Part shown: one piece after another, positions 43,801-54,900 of the stretch
Position numbering within the stretch: position 1 is the stretch's first letter
How the letters are laid out: each line of letters starts with the position of its first letter
Assembly (NCBI GenBank): GCA_018350325.1
Contig: JAEVLN010000025.1
Span: 186,001-250,000 of the forward strand
Length of the DNA stretch: 64,000 nucleotides
Reading direction: 5' to 3'
Source: Globodera rostochiensis
Taxonomy: Eukaryota > Nematoda > Chromadorea > Rhabditida > Heteroderidae
The notes under the pieces: model-generated
What the model was told of the DNA's origin: nothing
The model's database searches: none
The model's input: the letters and a program-made list of their open reading frames with translations, nothing else
Program-made: the position numbers and the translations under genes

Positions 43801-46295
43801 GCCCCTGGCAACAACGGCTTTTCGTTCCTCGGCATCCCGTTTTCGTCGTTGATGTTCTTGCAATGCAAGCCGCTGTCGCGCCCTCGCTTCAAGGTTAAGA
43901 AAAATTCATTAACTTTTGTATATCGCGATCCGTCAATTAGACGAATCGTCATTTTTGGACTAGGCGATCCGTCAATTAGGCAAATCGTCATTTTTGGATT
44001 AGGCGATCCGCCAATTAAGCAAATCGTAATAACGCAATGAGAGATTGGTCCTTCCACCCATCATTCGTGTTTTTTTTCGCGCGCATTTTTTCAAATACTT
44101 TTTTGGCTTGGAGTTGGGGGGGGGGGGCGTCGGCGGTGCCGATAGGAGCCGCCGAGAAAATTTTGACTCAATTTGTTGACAGATTTACGACCAAATTACA
44201 AAAAATAAGGGCCATTTTTTGAAGATTTTAGGTGGGCGTAACCTGATTCCGGACATTTTTGAAGCTTGAATTCAGTTTGGCAAAAAAACCGGAAATTTGC
44301 AAAATTGGCCGGATTTTTCATAGTTTTTGGATCCGTTTGGGGGGGGGGGGGGTGGAGCGGCGGTGCCGATAGGCGCTGCCGGGAAAAATTTTTGAATTTT
44401 GATGGTAATTTGTTAAGAAAATTGGCCGGAAATTTCTACAATTTTTGGCTTTTGGATGAGAAAAATTTTGGGTTTTTTGACTAAATTTGTTTAGAAAATT
44501 GGTCAAAAAAATTATTTCCTCTTTTTTCTCTTCGCTCTTCGTTCTCTCCTCGACCCCCCCCCCCCCCCCCCCTCCGGTACGACACCCCCCCTCTATTTTG
44601 GGCTCGGTACGAACGATGGGGGGGGGGGGGGGGTCGACCCGCCACAATTTCGGCTATGCCACCCATGTTAATATGAGAGTAATTACTGATTTTCTCTTGT
44701 CGACGCCGTTCTTTCCGTTCTTTCTCTTGTCGTTCACGTTCCTGGACAAAATGAATGCTTAACCCGGATTTTTGTCCCAATAAAATTTTAAAATTTAAAA
44801 ATGTCTGGGGAGCAGCTCATTTCAGCGCTGAAGACTATAACGTTTTGTAAACTCAACAAAACAAGATGAATTTGGTACCATTCGAAAGCTCTGGATGTTT
44901 TAAACAATTTATTAAGCAAAACTAAGCAATCCGAGCTTTCTCAAAAAGTTATGAATTGATAAGACAAAAATTCGGGGTTTTGGGGCGTGCTGGGTCGTTT
45001 CTTAAATTCCGCCACTATGGGCGTTTCTTAAATCCGCCACATATTAGTTTTAGACATTATAACTTTATTGACACCGCACTAAATCAGTTAAACCTTATAT
45101 CAATGGAAAGCTCTAAATGAGTAGAAACTATTTGTAAAACTAAACTAAGCAGTAAATCAAAGTTTTAAAAAGTTAAGATCAGAAAACCACGAAAAAGCTC
45201 GATTTTTGGCAGTTTTACATTATAACTTTTTTGAAACTTATCAAACCACTTCGACTGTAATGCTTTCTCTATTCATATAGAGCTTTCCAATGGTATAAGG
45301 CTTAAGTATTTAGTGCGGTATGAATAAAGTTATGATGTCTAAAACTACTTTATAAAATATATGTGGCGGAATTTAAGAAACGACCTAGCAACGTTTTGGG
45401 GCACACTTCAGAACCGCAGTTATAACTTTTTCAATAAAGTTCGAATCGCCTAGCTTTTGCTTATGGATTTCAAAAGCACTATCGTACTGATTTGGTTGAG
45501 CTTAAAAACGTTATAAACTTCAAACTTTTCGGCGCTGAAGTGAGCCGTGCTGAAATGAGGCGTACCCGTGGATCTGAACCTGAATTTTGCACCACTATTT
45601 TAAATGCCGATTAACAATTTTGGGGGTCGATGACCAAGAATCAGATTAATTTGCTTCCATTCCGAACTCTAGGAGAATTCGGATAAAATTCAGAATTTAA
45701 AAATTCACATTAGGCTTGAAGTATTTGTTCCAAGAATTTGATTAATATGTCATTCGATAGCTCTCGATGCGACGAATCGATAGGCCTGGGAGAGGTCCAT
45801 CTGATGCCTGAGAGCCGAGATAGAGAACTACTAACCATTCCTTTGCTCATCGAGAGCTGTCGAATGACATATCATTTATCAAAATAGGCGCTAGATACTT
45901 CACATTACCCTTATGTTCCTCTGTGATTTTAAGTTTTCATTTAACACTTCAGTTTAGACTTTTTATTTTGCACCCTCACTCACCGCCTTTTCCTCTTCCT
46001 CTCTCTGTCGACGTTCTTGTTCCAATCTCTCTTGACGTTGCTGTTCCTCCTGTCGACGTTGCTGTTCCAATCTCTCTTGACGTTGCTGTTCCTCCTGTCG
46101 ACGTTGCTGTTCCAATCTCTCTTGACGTTGCTGTTCCTCCTGTCGACGTTGCTGTTCTAATCTCTGCTGACGTTCCCGTTCCTCTGCACAACTATGTCCT
46201 GAAGGAGGAACGGAGCAACAACTACAACAATGCCCCATGTTGGGGCAAAGCCGGCACTGATAACCACCATGGCCACATGTAGCAAACACTGGCAT
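29515..46295 (-). CDS. SecA-like motor protein, 26 exons, about 2273 residues
   Basis: Exons 5' to 3': 45984-46295, 44687-44741, 43699-43886, 43329-43395, 42205-43037, 41642-41827, 40017-40367, 39591-39717, 39178-39384, 38502-38692, 38283-38443, 37977-38064, 37726-37785, 36909-37109, 36551-36604, 35598-36248, 35313-35441, 35061-35171, 34530-34815, 34218-34401, 33486-33683, 33043-33373, 31803-32616, 31330-31534, 30524-30816, 29515-30053. Every junction keeps phase. Order: Cys-rich head (residues 1-36), RLEQQRRQEEQQRQE coil repeats, helical region, SecA motor (GFKPRNTQ; Walker A ATGEGKS about 808-814; VITSNHHLAKKDAE; DVIYGT; INDEGD about 934-939; VDNMNSG 1135; TSITGTAG 1188; GTMLIARGVDM 1309; NRVEEQVAGRVARKGQPGSG about 1342), helices, DGPPPGPPP array (about 1705-1929), membrane helix (IWTIGLLFFAGVAQIAIGL, about 1962). 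SecA drives ATP-powered protein translocation in bacteria and plastids; the role here is unknown. Weak points: exon 4 acceptor, the splice leaving the Pro-rich exon (a stop follows three bases on), and the 3' end. Confidence 0.75.
31815..32475. repeat. 27-bp repeat encoding DGPPPGPPP (minus strand)
   Basis: About 24 copies of a 27-bp unit (GGAGGCGGTCCGGGAGGCGG plus TCCGTCT on the plus strand), with some units carrying an extra GGTGGT block. Read on the minus strand in the SecA-like gene frame it gives DGPPPGPPP repeats. It is a multiple of three and stays in frame from 32616 to 31803. The Arg/Trp-rich plus-strand frames are shadows. Confidence 0.9.
33843..33870. repeat. Poly-G run in an intron of the SecA-like gene
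   Basis: A run of about 25 G, interrupted only at its end, in the intron between exons 20 and 21. The run length may be unreliable in the assembly. Confidence 0.8.
33930..34215. repeat. Tandem repeat of about 70 bp in an intron of the SecA-like gene
   Basis: About four imperfect copies of a unit containing AAAATTGCCATAAAAACAAA, CTTCAAAATGCTTAAATTTA and GTGCCAACCCAATATGCCAT. It fills most of the intron between exons 20 and 21 and ends just before the exon 20 donor. Confidence 0.8.
34883..34975. mobile_element. 93-bp TAGGGTTGG element
   Basis: Perfect inverted ends TAGGGTTGGTCCCC / GGGGACCAACCCTA enclose iterated GACCCCGACTTTT words. Flanking octamers CGATAAAG and CTTAAAAG match at 5 of 8 positions, so a decayed 8-bp duplication is possible. 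It sits in an intron of the SecA-like gene. Confidence 0.7.
37160..37345. repeat. CTCGAGATCTCG word repeat
   Basis: A block of GAGATCTCGAAAAATCTCGA and CTCGACTCGAGATCTCG words, strongly self-complementary, within an intron of the SecA-like gene. It shares its words with the TAGGGCTGTTCGAGA and TAGTGATGCACGAGA elements, so it is probably a longer member without clear ends. Confidence 0.6.
37855..37965. repeat. AT microsatellite
   Basis: (TA)n and TATATGTAAATATA runs in the intron just downstream of exon 12 of the SecA-like gene. Confidence 0.85.
38830..38878. mobile_element. 49-bp minimal hAT-like element
   Basis: Perfect 15-bp inverted ends (TAGGGCTGTTCGAGA / TCTCGAACAGCCCTA) separated by only 19 bp. 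The flanks ATGAACAG and ATGAACAA agree at 7 of 8 positions, an 8-bp target duplication. It lies in an intron of the SecA-like gene. Confidence 0.82.
39468..39570. mobile_element. TAGGGCTGTTCGAGA element, diverged
   Basis: The left end is identical for 15 bp to that of 38830-38878. The interior iterates GTCTCGAGTCTC; the right end (TCTCGAGAAGTCCTG) is a poor match. Flanks GTTTAAT and GTTAATT suggest a decayed duplication. Intronic. Confidence 0.6.
40671..41045. mobile_element. Fold-back element, about 60-bp arms
   Basis: The left arm (40671-40730: GATTCGGCAGTGGACGG through CTATAACTTTTCTCTAA) is the reverse complement, with few mismatches, of 40984-41045. The middle is A/T-rich. It lies in an intron of the SecA-like gene. 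Confidence 0.75.
43468..43536. mobile_element. 69-bp TAGGGACGCTCGAGA element
   Basis: Inverted ends TAGGGACGCTCGAGA / TCTCGAGCATCCCTA match at 14 of 15 positions around CTCGGTGTCGTTTCTCGG words. The flanking octamers match only partly (5 of 8). It is intronic to the SecA-like gene, just upstream of its short fourth exon. Confidence 0.7.
45000..45385. mobile_element. Fold-back element, about 100-bp arms
   Basis: CGTTTCTTAAATCCGCCACA, TTTTAGACATTATAACTTTA and GGAAAGCTCTAAATGAGTAG on the left recur inverted on the right (45268-45384). It lies in the first intron of the SecA-like gene. One arm is also found at 5325-5470. Confidence 0.75.
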
Positions 46296-48554
46296 TTTTA
46301 ATATCACCCAATTAGTTTTGTGAAAAGTGCTTCAAAAGACAGCAAAATTGGTAATAAGTAGAATGTACTATATTTCTCTGAAAAGTGTTTGATTTTGTTG
46401 TAACTCCTTGCGTCATTGAGCCGAGATAGAGACCCTCAAAATTATCTCCGAAGTTCGTGCTCAAAAAACGCAGTTTTCGCCTGGTGGGGATGGGGGAGGG
46501 GCGATGAATTCGCGAATTTTAACGAAATTTGCTAAGAAAATCGCCAAAATTCCCCAAAAAGGCTAATTTCCCCTAAACCCAGAAAAAGCCTCTAAATCTC
46601 TTTTTTAAAACTTAGCCTCATCGACCTTCCAAAAACCAAAAAATGAGGACCCTGGATAACCCCATATTTTTGCTGAATGCTATGTATGTGAAAAAACAAA
46701 GAACAATTTTTATTTTTCCATTCAAATTTCTCTTTTGAAGAGGATAGGAATTTGCCAAATGCGTGGAGAGAAGTGAAGTGAGTTGCAATTAAAACGCGAA
46801 ATGCCAACAAAATTTTTTTATTTTGTTTAATCGGGAAAGAGAGTTTCTACGGGTTTTCGGGGGGCATAGAATTAAAACTGAACTCCATTCAACCGTTTCG
46901 AGAGAACCCCGGCCCGAATCCGAACTCTGTTCTAAATTTTCCAAAAATTAATTTTGGCCTGCCTCGAAAAATAGTGCAAAACGACTCATCTGTCCACCGA
47001 TCTCTAATATGTAAGTAGACGATGGCAAATGTGAGAATTTGTGTCTATGAAAACCATACGGAACCCTACAAATCACAACATTTGAAGGAAAATACCTAAC
47101 TTTTAACTCAAAAAGAGGAGATTATAAACAAACAAAATGAATGTGACAGTGCAACGAATCGTGTAAACCTGTAACAAAAATAAATGAAATATATGCATAG
47201 TGTAGAAAAGAAAAATCAATGAAGATGACGAAATATGTATTAAATTCTTTGCCGTTGTTATGAATAGGTAAATAAAAACAATTCCATCAACGGCAGACAA
47301 TGAACGAATGGAATGAGCGGAACCCTCCGAGAATGACAAAGACTGTGGTCAGACAGTATTTTTATCCCCCCCCCCCTCCCTTGAGGTGTATTTATCCCCC
47401 TCCCCCTTGAGGCAGACAGTATATTTATCCCCCCCCCCCTTGAGGCAGACAGTATATTTATCCCCCCCCCCCCCCCCCCTTGAGGCAGACAGTATATTTA
47501 TCCTCCGCCCCCTCCCCCTTGAGGCAATATTTGGGGCGCCGACATTTCATACATGCTACGACATTTCGTACACCGACATTTCATACACGCGACACTTCAT
47601 ACACTAAGCAAAAAAACGACACTTCATACACGCAACATTTCATACACCTAAAATTTCATCCACTAAACAAAAAATATGATATAAATGTAAGAAAAAGCCC
47701 GCCCGGATCCGTTTCGAACACCGAATTCTAACATTTTCGAAATTTCAGAAACGTTCAAAATAATTTATGCATGAACACAAAAAGGTTAAAATCTTCAAAA
47801 AATGCATGAAAACGTTGGTAATGGAAAACAAAATTCAGGTGAACTAAAGTGAACGGCCGACTCCAAAAGGGCATAAATTATATACTAATCGTTTTGTTGA
47901 ACCCCTACGCTCAGGGTGGCTTAGGCCTAAGCCTAACGAACCCCCTAAGCCAGGGTGGCATAGGCCTAAGTATTTAAAATAAAAAAAATTTATCGTGACC
48001 GCAATCCTTAAAGATTGACGTCAATTTGATTGTATTTTAGTTATTTGATGAAGATTTCAGCATAGAATCATCTGGAAAAAATTTAAAAAATTTTTGAAAA
48101 AGTATTTAGAATTGTTTTAGATATTTTCACAGCAAGGACCATCATTTTGGAGGGCGGGAATTAAAATATGGCAACAATTATTCGTTAAACTCGGCCCTTT
48201 TTGCGGCGACAACTGGAGACTGGCATTTATTTTTTGGTTCAATTTTTCTTTGAATTTTAATTGCTTAGAAATTTAACGAAATACAAATACATACTTTAAA
48301 AATCTTCAAAAATTTTTCTTTCTCATTCCTAAAAAGCTTCAAAAAGTTACAGTATATTTTAAATTTTGTTGCAAATCTCTTAACAAATTGAGTCAAAAAT
48401 TCAAAAAATTTCTCGGCACCGCCGACCCCTCCTCCTAATCGAAAAATCATATTAAAATTGATAAGAAATTGTTTTAATACTTTCTTCGCGAACTTTTTTC
48501 TTATTGTGCCGTAGGGACGTAACCAGAAAGAATTTTTTTTGGGGGGGGGGGCGG
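46296..48554. other. Non-genic stretch between the SecA-like gene and the retrotransposon
   Basis: This holds the presumed promoter side of the SecA-like gene, in which I see no defined element. It also contains a TATTTATCC/C-run/TTGAGGCAGACAGTA tandem repeat (47350-47530), CGACATTTCATACAC words (47537-47665) and a GC-rich dispersed element in reverse (about 48400-48430). At 48512-48550 a GGGACGTAACCAG element start has been interrupted by the retrotransposon. Confidence 0.6.
47350..47530. repeat. C-run tandem repeat, about 35 bp unit
   Basis: About four to five copies of TATTTATCC, a C-run of variable length, then TTGAGGCAGACAGTA. The variable C-runs may be unreliable in the assembly. Confidence 0.8.
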
Positions 48555-48880
48555 CGTAGAAAATATGACCGGTGCCGGGGTCCGCTGTAGGAGAATATCG
48601 AACGGGGAAATACCTTTTACCAATACTCTTATACAATTTATTCGCCCGTGGCCACCACAATTATGTTTGGGGGAGGACTCTTACTTTTTGGGGAGGAGAC
48701 AATCAATCTTTTTTGGGGTCAACGGAAAATTACCTCAAACGTCACAAAACCGAAGAAGTGAGGAAAAACCAACTGAAGGGAGATCCGTGGGGTCCAATGA
48801 AAGGGCAGAGAAAGGGAATATGGGGGGTAGACATGAGAAATCGTTGTGAAACAAAGTCAATTTAAATATCATTTATGACA
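48555..48880 (-). repeat. 3' LTR
   Basis: 326 bp, TGTCATAAATG at its 5' end (minus strand) and TTTTCTACG at its 3' end. It is identical by eye to the 5' LTR. Confidence 0.95.
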
Positions 48881-48893
48881 TCCCCCGAACCCG
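48881..48893 (-). other. Polypurine tract of the retrotransposon
   Basis: CGGGTTCGGGGGA on the minus strand lies directly before the TGTCATAA start of the 3' LTR. This is the usual place and composition of the plus-strand primer. Confidence 0.75.
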
Positions 48894-48960
48894 ACGAGAG
48901 GCGTCCCTGCCGTTAGAGTCAGAGGTGTCGCCAAAAGGTGTGGTGGCTCGTCTCCCGAAC

Positions 48961-51900
48961 TCAGTGCCGACGATCGTCCCAACGGCCGAACCGCCCGAAG
49001 CCGCGCCGCGTCCGTCCACTCGACCCAGAGAAGCTGTTGGCACGTCCGCCGCCTCGGCGGTAGGGGTGCTGGTGGATGGGGGGAAGGCTGGACACGGAGT
49101 GGTAGTCTCTACCCACCTCCGCTCGAGAACCTGCCGAACGAGTCAGCGAGCGGTCGTCTCGACCCGACTCCCGACGAACAGCCTGCACTTCCGACCGAAC
49201 CTCCTGCAGCCCCAACTCCTTTTTCCCCGGAAACCAGCCGATTTGCGATTGGACCCACGCCGCCACCGCGCAAACTCCCCGGCTCGTCATCCACCCATCG
49301 GCTTCGACTCGGTTGTCGTCGAAAGTGTCGCCCAAGCGGAGAATCTCCAAAATGCTGCGTCCGGAAGGCGTGACAGCCAGGAACCATGCTGGAATCAGAC
49401 GGGACAGCCGCGAGACGAATTCCTCGTGCTCTTGGCCTCGTTGACGCACGTACGGGGGTGGAATCCAGGCAAAACGCACCGTCGGAAATCGATCGCAGAG
49501 CTGTTTGAGCCGGTTGCACTGTTCCACCATTTGATCGACCGTCTCGCCCTGCAGCAGCGAATCCCGTCCAACACAGATCAGCGCCGCCTCCACTCGCCCC
49601 GCAAATACACACCTGCTCAGGTCCCTTATGACGGCTGACAGCGGCCCGCGCTCGGTCCCGACGAAGTGCGTCATCGGCTTCATTTCGAGGAACAGCTGAT
49701 GGCAGGAGGAGTCTCCGATCAATACCCGCGGTTTTTCCACGAACACGGCGGCCTGGTGAATCGATTTCGCGCGTACCTTTTCGACGATTTGCTCCGTCTT
49801 CGCGAAGAGTTCGCGCCAGCCCGATTTCTCGACCTCGGCCAAACTTTCGACCACTTTCGGCAATTCCACCTGAACGATTTGCTCTTCTATTCTCCCCCTT
49901 TTCTTCTTCCTCTCGTCCACCTGGACCCTTCCGAATCCCGTCGCTCTCAGGGTCGCCCTGGCCACTGCGCACTTGTCAATCCACAACGACCAAACTTCCT
50001 CCGCATTCGCCTCCGATGGAAACGCCCCGCTCTTGACGTTGTCTCGCCGGCCTCCTTCGTACATGATCATCTCCTGATCGGTCTCCGATTGGACCACAAG
50101 CTGTGCCAGGTCTCGTGCGGCTGCCAACGATGCCGTCGCGTCTGATCGAAGCAGAAACATTGTCAGAAGTGCCTGCAGTGGTGTCCGAAGCTTTTGTTGT
50201 CCGAATGCCGAGTCCGCGTCGATCACCGGGTCTAAATGACTGATCAGAAGTGCCGAACACGCCTCGTGGCCTTTTCCGCTGCACTGTGCCGACCACGACA
50301 GTCCGTACTGGTCTTCTGTCTCCATCTGTCCCTCTGAAAATTCAATTGTCCCTAATTGAAGCGGTGAGTTCTCCCATTTTTCCCAATTCCAATCGATTTC
50401 GACTCCCGGACCCTCTCTTTTCTCACTTTCCGATTCCAACTCTTTTGCCCTCAGCACTGCATTTAGCACATTTCTGTACATGTTTCTCCCCTTTGGGATT
50501 GTCGAAACATTCGGTATTCCCGGTGGGAGTTTTACCAGCCTTTCCAAGGGAACGGTGATCTGCCCCGCCGTTCTGTTATCGCTTGGGACTAACTTAGCCG
50601 ACGAGGGGCCCATTTCTATTATTGTGTACGGTCCGTAACTGTTCCACAGGAGTTTTTTGTGTGGTGCCCGCGCTCTCGAGCCCGGGAATATCACCATAAC
50701 CTTTTCTCCTTTTTTGAATTTCTCCGCCCTTACATTCTGTCGACTATCGTATTGCCGTTTTGTCTTCTCTCTCGCATTTTGGGAATTTTTTCCTGCTTGG
50801 CGAATAATGTCTCGGAGGTTTTCTCGGAACAGTTGCAGGTACGTGTCTTCGTCGACCGTGTAGGAGGGATTAACTTGGCCTTTCATTTCCTGGTCTCCCG
50901 GGAAATTAGCTGGTTTGCCGAAAAGTAGATGGTAAGGCGAAAACCCTGTGACGTCCGACGGGGTTGTGTTGTAAGCAAACGCTATAAATGGGATTCTTTC
51001 GTCCCAGCTCCAATTGGACTCCGTTGAACGTCTCAACATGTTCAAAATTGTCTGATTTGCCCGCTCTGTTACTCCATTCGCCTGCGGATCGTAGCCGGCT
51101 GTCACTGTCTTCTCAATTCCGAGCAACTTTAAAATCTCGTTTAACGTTTCGTTAACAAATTCGCCGCCTTTGTCGCTATGAATTCGCTTAGGGGCGCCCA
51201 ACACAAGGATGAACTCTTTGACAAACGCGCGCGCGACAGTTTCGCTGGTTTTGTCGGGGATTGGCGTTGCGACAATGTACTTTGTAAAGTGATCAATTGC
51301 GACAAGCACGTACCGATTTGCAGACTCCGATGGACCGATGGACAGGATATCAATACAAACCAACTCCAGCGGTTCTAAGGTGTGGACGGTTTGCATTGGG
51401 GGTTCATTTTTGCGCGGTTTTCTTGCGTGTGCGCAAATTCTGCAATTTAAGGCGAATTTCACGCAATCTCCCAGCATGTTCGGCCAGAAGAACTTCTCTG
51501 CGAGTTGCATGAAAATTTTCTTGCCGCTCATGTGCCCTGAACATTTTCCCTGATGCCGCCGTTCTATTAACTCAGGCCTGAATTCGCTTGGCACAAATAA
51601 CTGAAGTTGTCCCGATTTTGGGTTGCAAAAATACAGGAGTTCGTCGATGATAGTAAAGTTGTGAATTTTGTCTGTAACGCTCTGCATTTCGCTTGCGTTC
51701 ATTGTTGTCGGCTTCCTTTTCAAAAAATCGTAGACCGACTGCAATTCGCTGCTTTTCACGCCCTTGATCCACTTGTCTCGGTCTTCGATGTCCAACTGTT
51801 CCTTCTCAGCGATGTTGTCCCTGATCTGGCCAACCAAACTCATTTCTTCTGCCGGCTCTTCTAAACCGTTTCCGGTGTTTGCCTCCGCTGTGACTCCAAC

Positions 51901-54900
51901 CCGTGACAAAAGGTCCGCCACGACATTCGCTTTTCCCGGCTGGTACTCAACGGTAAGTTGGTACCTGGCATTCAATTCCATCAACCAGCGATCAACTCTA
52001 GCATTTCCTGTCTCTTTCTTACTCTTGAACATCGGCACCAACGCTTTGTGGTCTGTTATCACTCGGGTAGGTATTCCAGTAATAAATTGTGAGAATTTTC
52101 GGGCTCCGAACCGGATTGCCAGCGCCTCTAGTTCTGTTGGGCAATATTTTGCCTCGTGCTTGCTGCATTGCCGGGACGCGAAGTAGATCGGTCTAATTCG
52201 TTTCTGTGCATCCGGCTGACACAGGACCGCTGAAACCCCCAGCTTGCTCGCGTCCGTGAGCATTATAAACCGTCGTTCTGGATTGGACATTGCTGCGCGG
52301 AATTCCGGAAAATAGAGGACCACGTCCTCCAAAATTTTCTGCTTCAGTTCGTTGACAATCTTCTCCTCCTTTTCGCCCATACTAAACGGCGTCTCCTTCT
52401 TCAGATAGTGGAAGAGTGGTGCAGCTATTGCCCCGAATCCATATATGAATTTCCGGTAGTACGTCACAAATCCTAAGAACGACTGGAGCTGCTTTTTGGT
52501 TGCCGGGGTCGGGAGTTTCACAATCGGTATGACTTTGTCCACATCCATTTTAATTCCCTCGCGGGTTAAAATGTGTCCAAGGAATGGGAGGCGGTCCGCG
52601 GCAAAGTGGCACTTTTCAATCTTCAGCTTTAGTCCAGCTTTTTCGACGCGTTCGAAAACTTTTCCCAAATCTTGGAGGTGCTGGTCCCACGTTTCTGACG
52701 CTATTAAAATATCGTCCACGTACACAAAAACGGATTCGTTCAGCAATCCCGCGAACAGTTTGGACATGAACCGTTGATATGTTGCCACGGCGTTGCAGAG
52801 TCCAAACGGGAGGACTTTGAATTCGTGGAGCCCATATTCGGTTATAAAGGCTGTTTTTTGCCTTGACGTTTTCTCCATTTTAATCTGCCAGTATCCCGAT
52901 AGGAAATCAAGTGTCGAAAAGAATCGTTTGCCGGTGAGTGACATCAGTATTTGGTCGATATTCGGCAGTGGAAAGGCGTCTTTCTTTGTCACTGCATTAA
53001 TGCCGCGATAGTCCACACAGAACCGCAGACTGCCGTCCTTTTTTGGTACCAAGACAATTGGGCTAGCCCAAGGCGAGTTTGACGCCTGTATTATGTCTCT
53101 TTCCAGGTACTCTTGTATCATCCCTGACACCTTTTCCCGGTACGCGTACGGAACGGGTCGCATTCTGTTCTTTACTGGCGAGGCCGTGCCTGTGTCGATT
53201 TCGTGTTCTGCGAGGCTTGTCTGCGTCAGTTCGAAATCGTTAAGCGCGAAAATTTCTTCGAACTCGCTGATCACTTCGTCTATTTCTCCCAGTTCCGCTT
53301 CCGTCAAATTGGTGACTTTGGGCTTCCATATCTTGCGCATCTCTTTCAGCCTGTTCTCCTCCTCTCCCTCATCTCGCACTTTTCCCTCTCTTTGGAACTC
53401 CTTATTTATGTTATTTCCCCCTAACGTGTGGGGGAGGGAATCTTCTGTTCCGGCCTCCTCTTCAAATATTTCCATTTGGCCAACTCGCGCCTCTTCTTCC
53501 AGAGTGATCGGGATAGCTGAAAAGTTGGTCATGGGCACCAATAGTTTGCCTCTGTTAGCGACTGTAACCGTAGGCTCAATTTTAACCGCTTCTTCCTCTG
53601 AGATTGGAAAAACCACGACTTCCTTCCCTTCAAATTCCTCCGGCCCTTCGACTTCGACTAATGTGGTTGCTTGCGGCAGGAGCGTGGTTCGGTAGATGAC
53701 ATGAACCGTGTTTGACATCGCCTCCTCAACCCTTTTAAAGCTGATTGCTTGGCCTGTAGTTGCATCAAGCAGTTTGAATCCGAGGTCGTCCAGCGCGTTT
53801 GTCCCAAACAATAAATCGTACCCGAAGGAGGCTCGTGTCACGTGAAGCCAAATTCGGATCTTTTTCCCTCTCCGCGTAACGGGTAGTGATACCGTGCCGT
53901 AGTACGGGACGTCTTTGCCGTTAATGTCTACCACCCGTGGGCCGTTTTGAATTGGTCGAATTTCGTCCTCGGTTACATCCAACAAAGGGATCAGCTTGGA
54001 GAAGAACGCCGACGAGATTAACGAGACTTGCGCACCGCCATCTAACATTGCTTCCGCCTCTTGACCGTGGATTGTCACCGCTACTAGCATAATTTTTCCG
54101 ACCGGACAGCTTTGTTCTGTCTTCTCTTTCCCTTCCTTTTCTTTTCCAAATCGGTTCTGCTCGAAAAATTTGGCAAGTTCCGTGTTTTCGGTGCTAATTC
54201 CGCCGATCAAAACGTTGGTTGTCTCTTTCCCCGGGGTTTCTTGTTGCTCGACGAGAAAATTTTGGCGGAGGAAATTCTTAGACTGAGGCTGTTGTCTGTT
54301 CGTGACAAATTGATGTGTACTTTTGCTCGGTTCAGCCATCGGTGTGTTGTTTGCTCCCGTAGCAGACACATTGTGTCCGTACTCGTTGGAGCTCCTTTGG
54401 TCCCTTCGCGGCTGCCTACAATCTCGCGAAAAATGCCCAACCCGGCCGCAGTTGTAGCAATTTCCCTGCGGTCGTTGGTCGAATTGCCTTGGGTAATTCT
54501 CCGGCGTGTTCCGTTGGCTAAACGTTGGCTGGTAATTGTTTCGCTGCTGGACTGCCTGGCTTAGTGGCTGTGGGAAGCTTTTCGGTTTTTGTTCCGAAAT
54601 TCTTGCTGCTCTCTGCGTTGCTTCCGCGCGAGCCGTTAATGCGACGAACTCATCGAAAATCATCCCCGGTTTGCGCGCCAGTTCCAGTGTGAGAGCCAAA
54701 TCCGGGTTTTGCAGCGATCTGATCAGGTGGCGGATCGAATATTCGTCGTACGTGTGATCCGGTAATCCCGGGTAAGCTCTTTTGACGAGGCCTGACACGC
54801 GGTCGGCTAATTCGTCAACGCTTTCGTTAACTCGACGCCGCACGCCTGCCATGAGTTCGTCAAATGCTCCCATTTGCAGCACGTCTGTTTCTTCTAGCTG

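Noticed and set aside
48565..48865. Two 94-97 codon frames, each present twice (also at 56328-56628)
   Set aside because: They lie within the LTRs, so their duplication is explained by the retrotransposon.
48961..50000. An envelope gene at the 3' end of the retrotransposon
   Set aside because: No signal peptide, furin-like site or membrane anchor is seen; the residues fit an SGNH-like fold better.
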